Source of the DNA: Pseudomonas sp. Seg1
GTDB lineage: Bacteria > Pseudomonadota > Gammaproteobacteria > Pseudomonadales > Pseudomonadaceae
DNA length: 64,000 nt
Assembly: GCF_018326005.1 (NCBI RefSeq)
Contig: NZ_AP021903.1
Location: 6,383,501-6,447,500, forward strand
Direction of reading: 5' to 3'
The notes beneath the pieces are model-generated. The model searched no databases. It worked only from the letters and a program-made list of their open reading frames with translations, and was not told the origin of the DNA. The position numbers were made by a program, and so were the translations under genes. Each line of letters begins with the position of its first letter. The stretch's first letter is position 1. Shown one piece after another: positions 19,102 through 27,778 of this stretch.

Positions 19102-21177
19102 ATGACTGAGTTGTCGCAAGTGTCGGTGACGGCACTCAAGGGTGTCGGCGAAGCCATGGCCGAGAAATTGGCCAAGGTCGGCCTGGAGAATCTCCAGGAC
19201 GTGCTGTTCCACCTGCCGCTGCGCTATCAGGATCGCACCCGCGTGGTGCCGATCGGCGCATTGCGGCCAGGGCAGGACGCCGTGGTCGAAGGCACCGTCA
19301 GCGGCGCCGACGTGGTCATGGGCCGCCGCCGCAGCCTCGTCGTGCGTTTGCAGGATGGCACCGGCGGCCTCAGCCTGCGCTTCTACCACTTCAGCAACGC
19401 GCAAAAAGAAGGCCTCAAGCGCGGCACGCGGATTCGCTGCTACGGCGAAGCCCGTCCCGGCGCGTCAGGACTGGAAATCTACCACCCGGAATATCGCGCC
19501 ATCACTGGCGACGAACCGCCGCCGGTGGATGAAACCCTGACCCCGGTTTACCCGCTCACCGAAGGCCTGACACAGGCGCGTCTGCGCCAGCTGTGCATGC
19601 AAACGCTGACGTTGCTCAAGCCTGACACCCTGCCCGACTGGTTGCCGACCGAACTGGCCCGCGACTATCAACTGGCGCCGCTGGCCGATGCGATCCGCTA
19701 CCTGCACAACCCGCCCGCCGATGCCGATGTCGACGAACTCGCCCTCGGTCATCACTGGGCGCAACATCGCCTCGCCTTCGAAGAGCTGCTGACCCACCAA
19801 CTGTCGCAGCAGCGCCTGCGCGAGAGCATGCGTTCACTGCGCGCGCCGGCCATGCCGAAAGCGAAAAAGCTGCCACCGAAATATCTGGCCAACCTCGGCT
19901 TCAATCCGACCGGTGCGCAACAGCGTGTCGGCAACGAAATCGCCTACGACCTCAGTCAGCACGAACCGATGCTGCGGCTGATTCAGGGCGACGTTGGCGC
20001 GGGCAAAACCGTGGTCGCCGCCCTCGCCGCGCTGCAAGCGCTGGAGGCCGGCTATCAAGTCGCGCTGATGGCACCGACCGAGATTCTCGCCGAACAACAC
20101 TTCATCACCTTCAAGCGCTGGCTCGAACCGCTGGGCATAGATGTCGCGTGGCTGGCCGGCAAGCTCAAGGGCAAGAACCGCGTCGCCGCGCTGGAGCAGA
20201 TCGCCAGCGGCACGCCGATGGTGGTCGGCACTCACGCGCTGTTCCAGGACGAAGTACAGTTCAAAAATCTCGCACTGGTGATCATCGACGAACAACACCG
20301 CTTCGGCGTCCAGCAACGCCTGGCGCTGCGGCAGAAAGGTGTCGGCGGGCGCATGTGCCCGCATCAACTGATCATGACCGCCACGCCGATTCCACGCACG
20401 CTGGCGATGAGCGCCTACGCCGACCTCGACACTTCGATCCTCGATGAACTGCCGCCCGGTCGAACCCCGGTCAACACTGTGCTGGTCACCGACACCCGCC
20501 GCGTCGAAGTCATCGAACGCGTGCGCAGTGCCTGCGCCGAGGGCCGTCAGGCCTATTGGGTGTGCACGCTGATCGAAGAGTCGGAAGAGCTGACCTGTCA
20601 GGCTGCCGAAACCACGTTTGAAGACCTCACCCTCGCCCTCGGCGAGTTGAAAGTCGGGTTGATTCACGGGCGCATGAAGCCCGCCGAGAAAGCTGCGGTG
20701 ATGGCCGAATTCAAGGCCGGCAACCTGCAACTGCTGGTCGCCACCACGGTGATCGAAGTCGGCGTCGATGTGCCCAACGCCAGCCTGATGATCATCGAAA
20801 ACCCTGAACGCCTTGGCCTCGCGCAGTTGCACCAATTGCGCGGCCGCGTTGGCCGGGGCAGCGCGGTCAGCCATTGCGTGCTGCTCTACCATCCGCCGCT
20901 GTCGCAGATCGGTCGTCAGCGTCTGGGCATCATGCGCGAGACCAACGACGGTTTCGTCATCGCCGAAAAAGACCTCGAACTGCGCGGCCCCGGCGAAATG
21001 CTCGGCACCCGCCAGACCGGCCTGCTGCAATTCAAGGTCGCCGACCTGATGCGCGACGCCGACCTGCTGCCCGCCGTGCGCGATGCTGCGCAGGCCTTGC
21101 TGGAACGCTGGCCGACCCACGTCAGCCCATTGCTCGACCGTTGGCTGCGCCACGGGCAGCAATACGGCCAAGTGTGA
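19102..21177 (+). CDS. recG: ATP-dependent DNA helicase RecG
   Basis: Remodels stalled replication forks and branched recombination intermediates. It has 691 residues: an N-terminal wedge/OB domain (about 1-160; VSVTALKGVGEAMAEKLAKV, then VVEGTVSGADVV); helicase motif I GDVGAGKTVVA at about 296-306; the DEQH box (VIIDEQHRFGVQQR); TATPIPRTLAMSAY; and the TRG-like C-terminal segment LAQLHQLRGRVGRG. It is probably co-transcribed with oxyR. Confidence 0.97.
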   Translation: MTELSQVSVTALKGVGEAMAEKLAKVGLENLQDVLFHLPLRYQDRTRVVPIGALRPGQDAVVEGTVSGADVVMGRRRSLVVRLQDGTGGLSLRFYHFSNAQKEGLKRGTRIRCYGEARPGASGLEIYHPEYRAITGDEPPPVDETLTPVYPLTEGLTQARLRQLCMQTLTLLKPDTLPDWLPTELARDYQLAPLADAIRYLHNPPADADVDELALGHHWAQHRLAFEELLTHQLSQQRLRESMRSLRAPAMPKAKKLPPKYLANLGFNPTGAQQRVGNEIAYDLSQHEPMLRLIQGDVGAGKTVVAALAALQALEAGYQVALMAPTEILAEQHFITFKRWLEPLGIDVAWLAGKLKGKNRVAALEQIASGTPMVVGTHALFQDEVQFKNLALVIIDEQHRFGVQQRLALRQKGVGGRMCPHQLIMTATPIPRTLAMSAYADLDTSILDELPPGRTPVNTVLVTDTRRVEVIERVRSACAEGRQAYWVCTLIEESEELTCQAAETTFEDLTLALGELKVGLIHGRMKPAEKAAVMAEFKAGNLQLLVATTVIEVGVDVPNASLMIIENPERLGLAQLHQLRGRVGRGSAVSHCVLLYHPPLSQIGRQRLGIMRETNDGFVIAEKDLELRGPGEMLGTRQTGLLQFKVADLMRDADLLPAVRDAAQALLERWPTHVSPLLDRWLRHGQQYGQV

Positions 21178-21256
21178 GCACCGTCGCAGTTTCTGAAAGA
21201 TCCTTCCGACAGAGCTGGTTATACTCCTGCCATTGTTTCAAAAACGGATACAGACC

Positions 21257-22657
21257 ATGACCGAAGCTGCTCTCGCCCCCGAATCTCCGCACGCTCCGTC
21301 TGTCATTCGGCTGCTGCTCAACAAGCTGGGCGTTGCCTACGAAGAAGTGCTCGAGCACCACGGCCTCAATGCCTCGCGCAAAGTGCAAGCCGTGTTGCTG
21401 GACGACGCCGTTGGCGCCCTGATGGTGCTGTTTCCACAGAGCCAGTTGCTGGATCTCAATCGCCTCGCTGAACTGACGGGCCGTCGCCTGACCGCCGTCT
21501 CGACCGAGCGCCTGGAAAAGATGCTCGGCAAACACAGCCTGAGCCTGCTGCCGGGCCTGCCGGCGCTGACCAGTTCGCCGTGCCTCTATGAAGAAAGCCT
21601 GCTGCGCGAACCGAAGTTGCTGATCAACTCCGGCGAGCCGGGCCTGCTGCTGGAAATCGCCAGCGAAGACTTCAAGACCATGCTGACCAAGGCCAGCGCC
21701 GCCAACTTCGGCGAAGCCCTGAGCAGCATCCGCCCCAACCTCGACCGCCCGGACGATGACCGCGAGGAAATCACCCAGGCCGTGCAAGCGTTCACCGCGC
21801 GGCGTATCCAACAGCGTCTGGAAGCGACCATCGAGATTCCGCCACTGGCCGAAACCGCGCAGAAAATCATCAAGTTGCGCGTCGACCCCAACGCCACCAT
21901 CGACGACATCACCGGCGTGGTCGAAACCGACCCGGCGCTGGCCGCGCAAGTGGTGAGCTGGGCGGCGTCGCCGTACTACGCCTCGCCGGGCAAGATTCGT
22001 TCGGTGGAAGACGCGATCGTTCGCGTACTCGGCTTCGATCTGGTGATCAACCTGGCGCTGGGCCTGGCCCTCGGCAAGACCCTGAGCCTGCCCAAAGACC
22101 ACCCGCAACACACCACGCCGTACTGGCAGCAGTCGATCTACACCGCCGCCGTCATCGAAGGCCTGACCCGCGCCATGCCACGCGCCCAGCGTCCGGAGGC
22201 CGGCCTGACCTACCTCGCCGGTCTGCTGCACAACTTCGGTTACCTGCTGCTGGCCCACGTCTTTCCGCCACACTTCTCGCTGATCTGCCGCCACCTGGAG
22301 GTCAACCCGCACCTGTGCCACAGCTACATCGAGCAACACCTGCTCGGTATCAGCCGCGAACAGATCGGCTCGTGGCTGATGCGCTACTGGGACATGCCGG
22401 ACGAACTGGCCACCGCCCTGCGCTTCCAGCACGACCCAAGCTACGACGGCGCCTACGCCGAGTATCCGAACCTCGTGTGTCTGGCCGTGCGCCTGCTGCG
22501 CAGCCGTGGCATCGGTTCCGGCCCGGATGAAGACATCCCCGACGCCCTGCTGGAGCGTGTGGGTCTGACCCGCGAGAAGGCCAACGACGTTGTCAGCAAA
22601 GTCCTCGAAGCCGAAGTCCTGCTGCGCGAACTGGCTTCGCAGTTCAGCCAGGCATAA
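21257..22657 (+). CDS. YbaK-type domain fused to HDOD domain
   Basis: The ATG at 21257 (MTEAALAPESPHAPSVIRLL) gives 466 residues; a TTG at 21233 would add eight. Residues about 15-150 resemble the YbaK/ProX aminoacyl-tRNA deacylase fold (VIRLLLNKLGVAYEEVLEHH; KVQAVLLDDAVGALMVLFPQ). Residues about 180-400 are an HDOD domain (TIEIPPLAETAQKIIKLRVD, TDPALAAQVVSWAASPYYAS, YLAGLLHNFGYLLLAHVFPP). HDOD proteins usually lack phosphohydrolase activity and act in signalling. It lies next to recG, where a related gene occurs in other pseudomonads. Substrate and partners are unknown. Confidence 0.85.
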   Translation: MTEAALAPESPHAPSVIRLLLNKLGVAYEEVLEHHGLNASRKVQAVLLDDAVGALMVLFPQSQLLDLNRLAELTGRRLTAVSTERLEKMLGKHSLSLLPGLPALTSSPCLYEESLLREPKLLINSGEPGLLLEIASEDFKTMLTKASAANFGEALSSIRPNLDRPDDDREEITQAVQAFTARRIQQRLEATIEIPPLAETAQKIIKLRVDPNATIDDITGVVETDPALAAQVVSWAASPYYASPGKIRSVEDAIVRVLGFDLVINLALGLALGKTLSLPKDHPQHTTPYWQQSIYTAAVIEGLTRAMPRAQRPEAGLTYLAGLLHNFGYLLLAHVFPPHFSLICRHLEVNPHLCHSYIEQHLLGISREQIGSWLMRYWDMPDELATALRFQHDPSYDGAYAEYPNLVCLAVRLLRSRGIGSGPDEDIPDALLERVGLTREKANDVVSKVLEAEVLLRELASQFSQA

Positions 22658-22661
22658 ACAA

Positions 22662-22699
22662 CCCGCTCTCACGAGATCATTTTTATTCGTGAGAGCGGG
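22662..22699. terminator. Terminator behind the YbaK-HDOD gene
   Basis: CCCGCTCTCACG (22662-22673) and CGTGAGAGCGGG (22688-22699) form a perfect 12-base stem with an AT-rich loop containing TTTTTATT. It marks the boundary between the conserved core and the accessory region. Confidence 0.7.
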
Positions 22700-22721
22700 C
22701 CATCAGAGCGTTGTTTATTGA

Positions 22722-24083
22722 TCAGGCAATGAAGCGTGCTATCCATCCGCTTGTAGCAAAACTCAACCGGTCTTTCCAATACTCACCGCAGATGACGATT
22801 TTATTTTGCGCGGTGACGTGCAGATCTAAACTAATTTCCAGTTTCTCCTCCTGATCAAAAGATACCCACCCACTGCCGTTGAACGTCGAATCGAGCTCGC
22901 CGGTAAGGCGATAACGTGCACAGACGGCGTGCGTCTCATCAGTAGCAAACACCCCACCACTGGTGCCGGCGACAATCAACTTGCTTTCATCCACCTCGCC
23001 AAAGGCGCAGCTCGACCAATTTTGGCCAGTCTCAGGCACGACTTTGGTACATAACGGTTGGCCATTGTTGAACATAGGGTGAGGTGACCCATCCGCACTG
23101 AGTACGACAATCACGCCTTCACCACTCATGAAGCCGTCACCGCGCTGGCCTCCTATCAGAGCAATGATTCCGTCCTTTTTCCTCACGGCCATATCGTTGA
23201 AAATCGGCAGCCGATCAGAGGACATAATGGTTGTCCTGAACTTATCGTCCCGCATTCCATCCTTTGTGAAGCGCACGGCATACGTACCGAAGGTGCCTTC
23301 ATCATGAAAGTCGCCATACACCACCAAGCTACCGTCTGGTTGAACAGCCACTCCACGGGCAGCATTATTTCCTGCCGGACCCAACTCAGCCAATTCAACA
23401 TTGGCCGAACCGATTTTGTTGAAGGTGTCGTCAAAAGTACCATCAGGATTGAGTCGCATGACCAAGCCTTTGGTTTGCTGCGCAGCAGGATCAAAGCCAA
23501 ATGAGACCAGCGCTATTTTGCCGCCTGACAACTCGATACCGGACGCTCCAGAATTGGCGGTGCTCTGAACAGCAGGCTTAATATTTCGAGATAAATTTTG
23601 GCGTGCGCGTGCAACCGTGGCCGCTCGACTTAGTGTTACGGGTATTGAACCGTCCGGGAACGTAACCACACCGTCTTCACCAAACTCATCATTGAGTCGA
23701 CCGTCCGGCAGCAACTGGATGGCAACGAAACCACTTTCATAACTCGGCTGCCGCGACGTGTAATCGACCGTAATCAGCATCCCACCATTACTCAGCAAGC
23801 TTGCGCCCAATCTCCCTAATAGCAGTTTTTCCCCTGTCGAAATCCGCGCAAAACCTTGCTGGTTTTCGCCAAACCCGGTGCCAACATCAAGCTGCCCCTT
23901 CTCAGTAAGCCTTGCGACTACGAAGGCAGGGGACATACCTGACTCATTTGCCACGACGAGCAGCCGACCGTCAGGCAAAGGAAGAACAACTTGCGGAGTA
24001 ATGCTGACAAACTCAGGAAACTCCCAATCGAGTTTGCCGTCATTGGCGAATGTTGTATCAAACTCGCCTGCTTGTACGGTCAT
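22722..24083 (-). CDS. Delta-60 repeat protein
   Basis: A 453-residue protein without a signal peptide, built from repeats of the delta-60 type (about 55 residues, each opening with G-x-LD-x-x-F-x-x-x-G). Visible units are GEFDTTFANDGKLDW, GQLDVGTGFGENQQGF, GRLNDEFGEDGVVTFP, GTFDDTFNKIGSANVEL, GMRDDKFRTTIMS and GELDSTFNGSGWVSFD. Each is followed by a strand such as PDGRLLVVANES or LPDGRLNDE, which suggests a beta-propeller. The family function is not established. It is the first gene of the accessory region and appears monocistronic. Confidence 0.75.
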   Translation of the reverse strand: MTVQAGEFDTTFANDGKLDWEFPEFVSITPQVVLPLPDGRLLVVANESGMSPAFVVARLTEKGQLDVGTGFGENQQGFARISTGEKLLLGRLGASLLSNGGMLITVDYTSRQPSYESGFVAIQLLPDGRLNDEFGEDGVVTFPDGSIPVTLSRAATVARARQNLSRNIKPAVQSTANSGASGIELSGGKIALVSFGFDPAAQQTKGLVMRLNPDGTFDDTFNKIGSANVELAELGPAGNNAARGVAVQPDGSLVVYGDFHDEGTFGTYAVRFTKDGMRDDKFRTTIMSSDRLPIFNDMAVRKKDGIIALIGGQRGDGFMSGEGVIVVLSADGSPHPMFNNGQPLCTKVVPETGQNWSSCAFGEVDESKLIVAGTSGGVFATDETHAVCARYRLTGELDSTFNGSGWVSFDQEEKLEISLDLHVTAQNKIVICGEYWKDRLSFATSGWIARFIA

Positions 24084-24158
24084 GTTGATAAATCTCCAAT
24101 CCGGATAAGTCCCTTTACTGCTGGACGCCCCTATGAAGCCTCAACATTCAAACAAAAA

Positions 24159-24180
24159 CACCTGTCACTTCTGACAGGTG
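24159..24180 (-). terminator. Terminator of the 24256 gene
   Basis: CACCTGTCA, loop, TGACAGGTG; on the minus strand it is followed by TTTTTG. It lies about 75 bases past the stop of the 24256-24639 gene and just upstream of the delta-60 gene. Confidence 0.75.
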
Positions 24181-24255
24181 CTCGTGGTATTACGCGCCAA
24201 TTGACTGACTTATCGAGCCGAATCAATTACTCACTGCTTTTTAAAAAATGTCGCT

Positions 24256-24639
24256 TCAAGCCTTAGGCTTGGCCTTCCTCGGCTTCAAATACTTCATCAA
24301 CCCCTGAAACCACATCACCAGCGCCGGGTTGCCCTTGATCTGGATCGACTTGTCCTGAATCCCCTGCATAAACGCCAGTTGCTTGTTCTTCGCCTGCATC
24401 GTGGCAAAGCCATAAGCGGCATCTTTAAAGGCAATCGCAAACGCCGGCTCCGCCACCACGCCAGACTTGCTGGTGATGCGCTGATTCTTCACCAGGAAAT
24501 GCCGCGCCACTTTCCCATCCAGCGTCTGTAGCTGGAACACCAGTTCCTTGTCACCCAACTGCTGCTGGAACGCAGGATTTGTCCGGCTGGCCTTACCCAT
24601 CAGCAGACCCAGCATCCACAGAAGAAAACGAAATTTCAT
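24256..24639 (-). CDS. Small conserved protein, possibly SCP2-like fold
   Basis: The ATG at 24639 (MKFRFLLWMLGLLMGKASRT) gives 127 residues; a GTG two codons upstream is an alternative. A hydrophobic N-terminus may be an anchor. The rest (LVFQLQTLDGKVARHFLVKN, PAFAIAFKDAAYGFATMQAK, IQIKGNPALVMWFQGLMKYL) resembles the strand-helix layout of SCP2 sterol-carrier-like lipid-binding domains. That similarity is by eye only. The C-terminus is very basic (KPRKAKPKA). The gene stands alone with its own terminator. Confidence 0.6.
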   Translation of the reverse strand: MKFRFLLWMLGLLMGKASRTNPAFQQQLGDKELVFQLQTLDGKVARHFLVKNQRITSKSGVVAEPAFAIAFKDAAYGFATMQAKNKQLAFMQGIQDKSIQIKGNPALVMWFQGLMKYLKPRKAKPKA

Positions 24640-24814
24640 GCGCACAGCCTCAAAAGGAAAATGAACGGCCGGGGCAGTGTAGCGGCTTCAAGCGATAACG
24701 CCACTATTGGCTAACGTTGGAAGAGGATGCCGCTGTTTTCTAGCACGATGACTACCAAGTCACACTTCCCTACACGCGCCTACACACATTTCTGTAGGAG
24801 CTGTCGAAGGCTTC

Positions 24815-24894
24815 GATCTTCTGATCTTCTGATCTTCTGATCTTCTGATCTTCTGATCTTCTGATCTTCTGATCTTCTGATCTTCTGATCTTCT
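24815..24894. repeat. Tandem array: ten perfect copies of the octamer GATCTTCT
   Basis: Exactly 80 bases of uninterrupted GATCTTCT units. The preceding TGTAGGAGCTGTCGAAGGC (from 24793) looks like one half of a REP element whose arm normally runs into GATCTTTT, so the array is probably an expansion of that arm. The 418-base gap 24640-25057 holds this array, the conserved DUF6124 upstream block and no gene. Confidence 0.95.
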
Positions 24895-24981
24895 ACCCCG
24901 CAAACCTATGGGAAATTTCCTGCAAGCAGCCGGGCTGTTCATGAACTAGGCGCATGGGTGGGCAATCGATAAGCTTTGTGT

Positions 24982-25017
24982 GTCGCCGCAAAATCGGCGA
25001 CCGGATGTGCAAGTCCG
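24982..25017 (+). ncRNA. Structured 5' leader of the DUF6124 gene (copy 1)
   Basis: Stem I: GTCGCCG (24982-24988) with CGGCGAC (24995-25001), loop CAAAAT. Stem II: CGGAT (25002-25006) with GTCCG (25013-25017), loop GTGCAA. The same two-stem unit occurs upstream of the other intact DUF6124 gene at 40375-40412 with compensating base changes. It ends 40 bases before the start codon. The surrounding block from about 24912 is also conserved between the two loci. Confidence 0.55.
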
Positions 25018-25057
25018 TATTCGGGGAAAATCAATTAACTGCTCAGGATTTACACCC

Positions 25058-25420
25058 ATGACTGATGACACATTCGACGCTGATTCAACCTCTCCCTACG
25101 AATCTCCTGACTCCAAGAAATTCCACGAAGCCGCCGAACGCGCCCTCGACCACCATTTCAAACCCGCCGCCGAACCCCGTCCCAAACGCCAGGGCGGCCT
25201 CTTCAGCCTCTCCCCCGGCACCGACGCCGAAGCCCTCATGGCCAACGCCTCCGAAGACCTGCTGTCCATCAGCGTCATAGCCTGCGACCTCGCCGACGAC
25301 CTCCACGGCTCCCGCCGCTCGGTAGCACTGGCCTTGAGCAGAATGGCGGACGGGGTGCGATTGATGGTGGAAGGCATGCTCGACCACATTGAAGTGCGGA
25401 GTGTGAAGGCCAAGCCGTAA
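25058..25420 (+). CDS. DUF6124 family protein (copy 1)
   Basis: The ATG at 25058 (MTDDTFDADSTSPYESPDSK) gives 120 residues; an in-frame ATG at 24980 would run through the structured leader and is rejected. Family features are KKFHEAAERALDHHFKP, a Pro-rich linker, EALMANASEDLLSISVIACD, then GSRRSVALALSRMADGVRLM and an acidic helix. It is a cytoplasmic, mostly helical protein of unknown function, abundant in Pseudomonas. It is paralogous to 40625-41011 and to the fragment at 42303-42463. It converges on the 25478 gene across a shared terminator. Confidence 0.8.
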   Translation: MTDDTFDADSTSPYESPDSKKFHEAAERALDHHFKPAAEPRPKRQGGLFSLSPGTDAEALMANASEDLLSISVIACDLADDLHGSRRSVALALSRMADGVRLMVEGMLDHIEVRSVKAKP

Positions 25421-25435
25421 CGGGATTTTCGGATG

Positions 25436-25464
25436 AAAAAAAGGGGACGTTAAGTCCCCTTTTT
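25436..25464. terminator. Bidirectional terminator
   Basis: AAAAAAGGGGAC, loop GTTAA, GTCCCCTTTTT: a symmetric stem with A/T tracts on both sides, between the convergent DUF6124 gene and the 25478 gene. Confidence 0.85.
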
Positions 25465-25477
25465 GATGAACCAAGGC

Positions 25478-25900
25478 TCACCACTGACAGGCTGTCTCAG
25501 GTGAAGCATCCATATTGAAATCGTGCCTGAACGAATACTTTTTTTCAGACTTGTAGTTCGTATACGTCATCGAATCAACACGACCACCCTGAGTGACCAT
25601 CTGATACTCACCCGTCAGCGCACCATCAACCACTTCTACCCAAGTAGTCGTGTACTGATACGGACGTCCATATACCAATTCTTCTTGTTCAGTATTGCGA
25701 TGAACGAGGCCGATAGCCTGCTTCGACTTGCTGTACTTGACGCCCGCACCGCTCCATTTTGCAGCAGAGTCGAAATAGGTTCTGAATTCAAAATTGATAT
25801 TTTTGCCTTCCTGCGAACGAAAACAAAAAACTTCGGTGGTGACTTCACTGTGGGCCGTCAGCGGCAACACAAACAACAGCATCAAAAATAATCTCTTCAC
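25478..25900 (-). CDS. Secreted module-B protein (paralog 1)
   Basis: A 140-residue protein with a signal peptide (MKRLFLMLLFVLPLTAHSEV), GTG start. The mature part shares a pattern with 37898 and 42547: FCF...FELRTYxD, the WSG/WRGG motif followed by VKYxKSK, then TWxEVxDGxxTGEYxMVxQGG, SMxY and a C-terminal K-YSF...CxW. Two cysteines, one near each end, probably form a disulfide. The function is unknown. Its relatives sit in the A-B pairs beside the T6SS effector, so a periplasmic immunity-like role is plausible. Confidence 0.75.
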   Translation of the reverse strand: MKRLFLMLLFVLPLTAHSEVTTEVFCFRSQEGKNINFEFRTYFDSAAKWSGAGVKYSKSKQAIGLVHRNTEQEELVYGRPYQYTTTWVEVVDGALTGEYQMVTQGGRVDSMTYTNYKSEKKYSFRHDFNMDASPETACQW

Positions 25901-25962
25901 AAATCCGTCTTATCTCATTCTCTGAAAACGCCAACGCGGCCCCGCCAGCACATGCCGCCAAT

Positions 25963-26961
25963 CTAAAGCGAATAATCCATTACTTCTTCCAACCGCCAGC
26001 ACTGTCCACGGACAAACCGATATTCGAATACATAGTCGGTATCCGGTTTCTGCAGGATGGCGACGGCGCGATCTCCCTGCTCTTCCTTGACGGTCAATGT
26101 CAGGCCCTGGGCGTCTCGCTTGGCAAGATCCGGGATGATTGGAAACTTGAGCCCATCACCGCTGAGGCTGCGCTTTTCCATCTCAGGCTCAGGATCACCG
26201 GCCACAGTCGTAACCATTTTCAGCGGTTGCTGGACGAAAGCTTTTTGCACGTCAGCGCGCTCGGAGAAGGCTGCGAGGAACGCTGAAAACTCGGGTGAAG
26301 GACAAGCAACACTGGTCACGTCGCCGTTAGTTTTGGGCGACTTCTGGCGCAGGTCCTGTTGAAGCTTTGAATCAGCAATGATCTTTGCATCGAGGTCTGC
26401 CAGGCGCTTTTTGATACTCGCCGCATCCTTGTAGGCACACACAACATCGACGCCGTTTTCAAGGTCTCGGCCGTCTCGGCAATCCTGCAGTTCGGGGTCT
26501 GGTGGATCACCGCGAAAAAACCGCAACGACAACTGCTCGCCCTGCTTGATGAGTGGCAATTCCAGCGTCCAATAGGTGTAGCCTTCGAAACCAGCGTTTG
26601 ACTCTTTTCGCCTCATGAGCACGTACAGGGACTTCCCCGCTTGCTCAGGGAATTTGCGTTCGAAAAAAAACACCGATGCGACTTCATCACCCACCAGCGG
26701 CGCCACAAACGAGAGCTCTGGCTTCGTAGCACTCATCGTCGTGAAAAAAACCTCACCACCGGGAACATAGGCACCTGTCGTCTGACCTTTGAGTGTGTTC
26801 TTCAAGAACAGCACGGTGATCTTCTGTTCGCCCACCGATGCCACCACCGGCGGATGCATTTGCTTGATGGTTTGCAAGTCATCCGCCGTTGCCGGTTGCG
26901 CGGTAAGACCGATGCTCGATGCGAGCAAGCACACACAACTGGAAAATCTGGTCACTTCCAT
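25963..26961 (-). CDS. Secreted protein with C-terminal module D
   Basis: A 332-residue protein. The ATG at 26961 follows AAGGAAGTA. The N-terminal signal peptide is SSCVCLLASSIGLTAQPATA. The middle (about 30-200) is an unrecognised soluble region. Residues about 220-332 are module D: VACPSPEFSAFLAAFSERADVQKAF at the start and QCWRLEEVMDYSL at the end. The same module forms the N-terminal half of the 36356 protein, so the domain has been shuffled. It is probably periplasmic with a disulfide. Its neighbours are similar small secreted proteins on the same strand. Confidence 0.7.
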   Translation of the reverse strand: MEVTRFSSCVCLLASSIGLTAQPATADDLQTIKQMHPPVVASVGEQKITVLFLKNTLKGQTTGAYVPGGEVFFTTMSATKPELSFVAPLVGDEVASVFFFERKFPEQAGKSLYVLMRRKESNAGFEGYTYWTLELPLIKQGEQLSLRFFRGDPPDPELQDCRDGRDLENGVDVVCAYKDAASIKKRLADLDAKIIADSKLQQDLRQKSPKTNGDVTSVACPSPEFSAFLAAFSERADVQKAFVQQPLKMVTTVAGDPEPEMEKRSLSGDGLKFPIIPDLAKRDAQGLTLTVKEEQGDRAVAILQKPDTDYVFEYRFVRGQCWRLEEVMDYSL

Positions 26962-27016
26962 TACTTCCTTGTTGATCGACGAATTGATCAGTCTTTAATA
27001 ACTAGCTCGAGGGGCA

Positions 27017-27778
27017 TCACGATGATTCAGGTGCGCCACATTTCAGCTCTTTGATTTGCGCGTTCTTGATCGGAATCACACAGGCACGACGCTTCTCACC
27101 GGGCGCGCGAAGCTCCGTAGTGCTTAACGTCAGGTGCAGACCGTCATCTGCAAATACAGGCTTCTCAAATCCAGCATCGGCGTAACCGGACTGGAATGAC
27201 TTGCCGTCAAAACTGCAGAACTGCGCAGATGACAATACTCGCCAACCACCGTCAGGCGCGAGAATCTGTACCGTCAGGCATGGGTTGTCGAACGAATAGA
27301 GATAGCGTGCCACTACGTCTTGGTAACGCTTCGCGCCGGATCTCGATACCTTGTTCATATCAACTACATCACCCGAGCCATCTGCCACGATCCCGTCCAG
27401 ATATGCCGTGCGTTCCAGGCTCATTCTGGTGATGCAGCTATCGACTATTGTGGAGTGAAGCGCTGTATCAGGGTCGATATCCGTGGCTTCGAGCGGGCAT
27501 GTGGTATCTCGCAACTTGATCCACGCACGCTGTGACTCCCTAGCGATGGCCATGAAAGCCTTGCCCTGTTCAGGGTCACGTCTTTGCTGAATCTCAAACC
27601 TCGCCATCAGTTTTTTGTAGCTGGCATTGAGCTTGGCGTCGGCTCGCTTGAGTTCGACCGCCACGCATTGATTAAACTCCAAGCTAGAGCTGATGACTTT
27701 GCACTCACCCTCAGCGTATGCAATCGACGCGCACAACATCCCGAGGAGTAACGCAATAAAGCGGATAATCCTGTTCAA
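27017..27778 (-). CDS. Secreted LprI-like + module-C protein
   Basis: A 253-residue protein with a TTG start that overlaps the upstream stop (TTGA) and has AGGG about nine bases ahead. The signal peptide is MNRIIRFIALLLGMLCASIAYA. Residues about 25-130 are an LprI/DUF1311-like domain: Cys pairs, SYKKLMARF, SQRAWIKLRDTTC and RMSLERTAYLDGI. LprI of Mycobacterium is a lysozyme inhibitor. Residues about 150-250 are module C (SFDNPCLTVQILAPDGG; AQFCSFDGKSFQSGYAD), which stands alone in the 38928 gene. It is the last gene of a translationally coupled row. Confidence 0.75.
   Translation of the reverse strand: MNRIIRFIALLLGMLCASIAYAEGECKVISSSLEFNQCVAVELKRADAKLNASYKKLMARFEIQQRRDPEQGKAFMAIARESQRAWIKLRDTTCPLEATDIDPDTALHSTIVDSCITRMSLERTAYLDGIVADGSGDVVDMNKVSRSGAKRYQDVVARYLYSFDNPCLTVQILAPDGGWRVLSSAQFCSFDGKSFQSGYADAGFEKPVFADDGLHLTLSTTELRAPGEKRRACVIPIKNAQIKELKCGAPESS

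Noticed and set aside
24815..24894. Possible CRISPR array
   Set aside because: Units are 8 bases with no spacers and there are no cas genes.
24760..24942. Minus-strand frame encoding repeated RSEDQKI units
   Set aside because: Any octamer array gives a periodic peptide; there is no ribosome-binding site or conserved flank.
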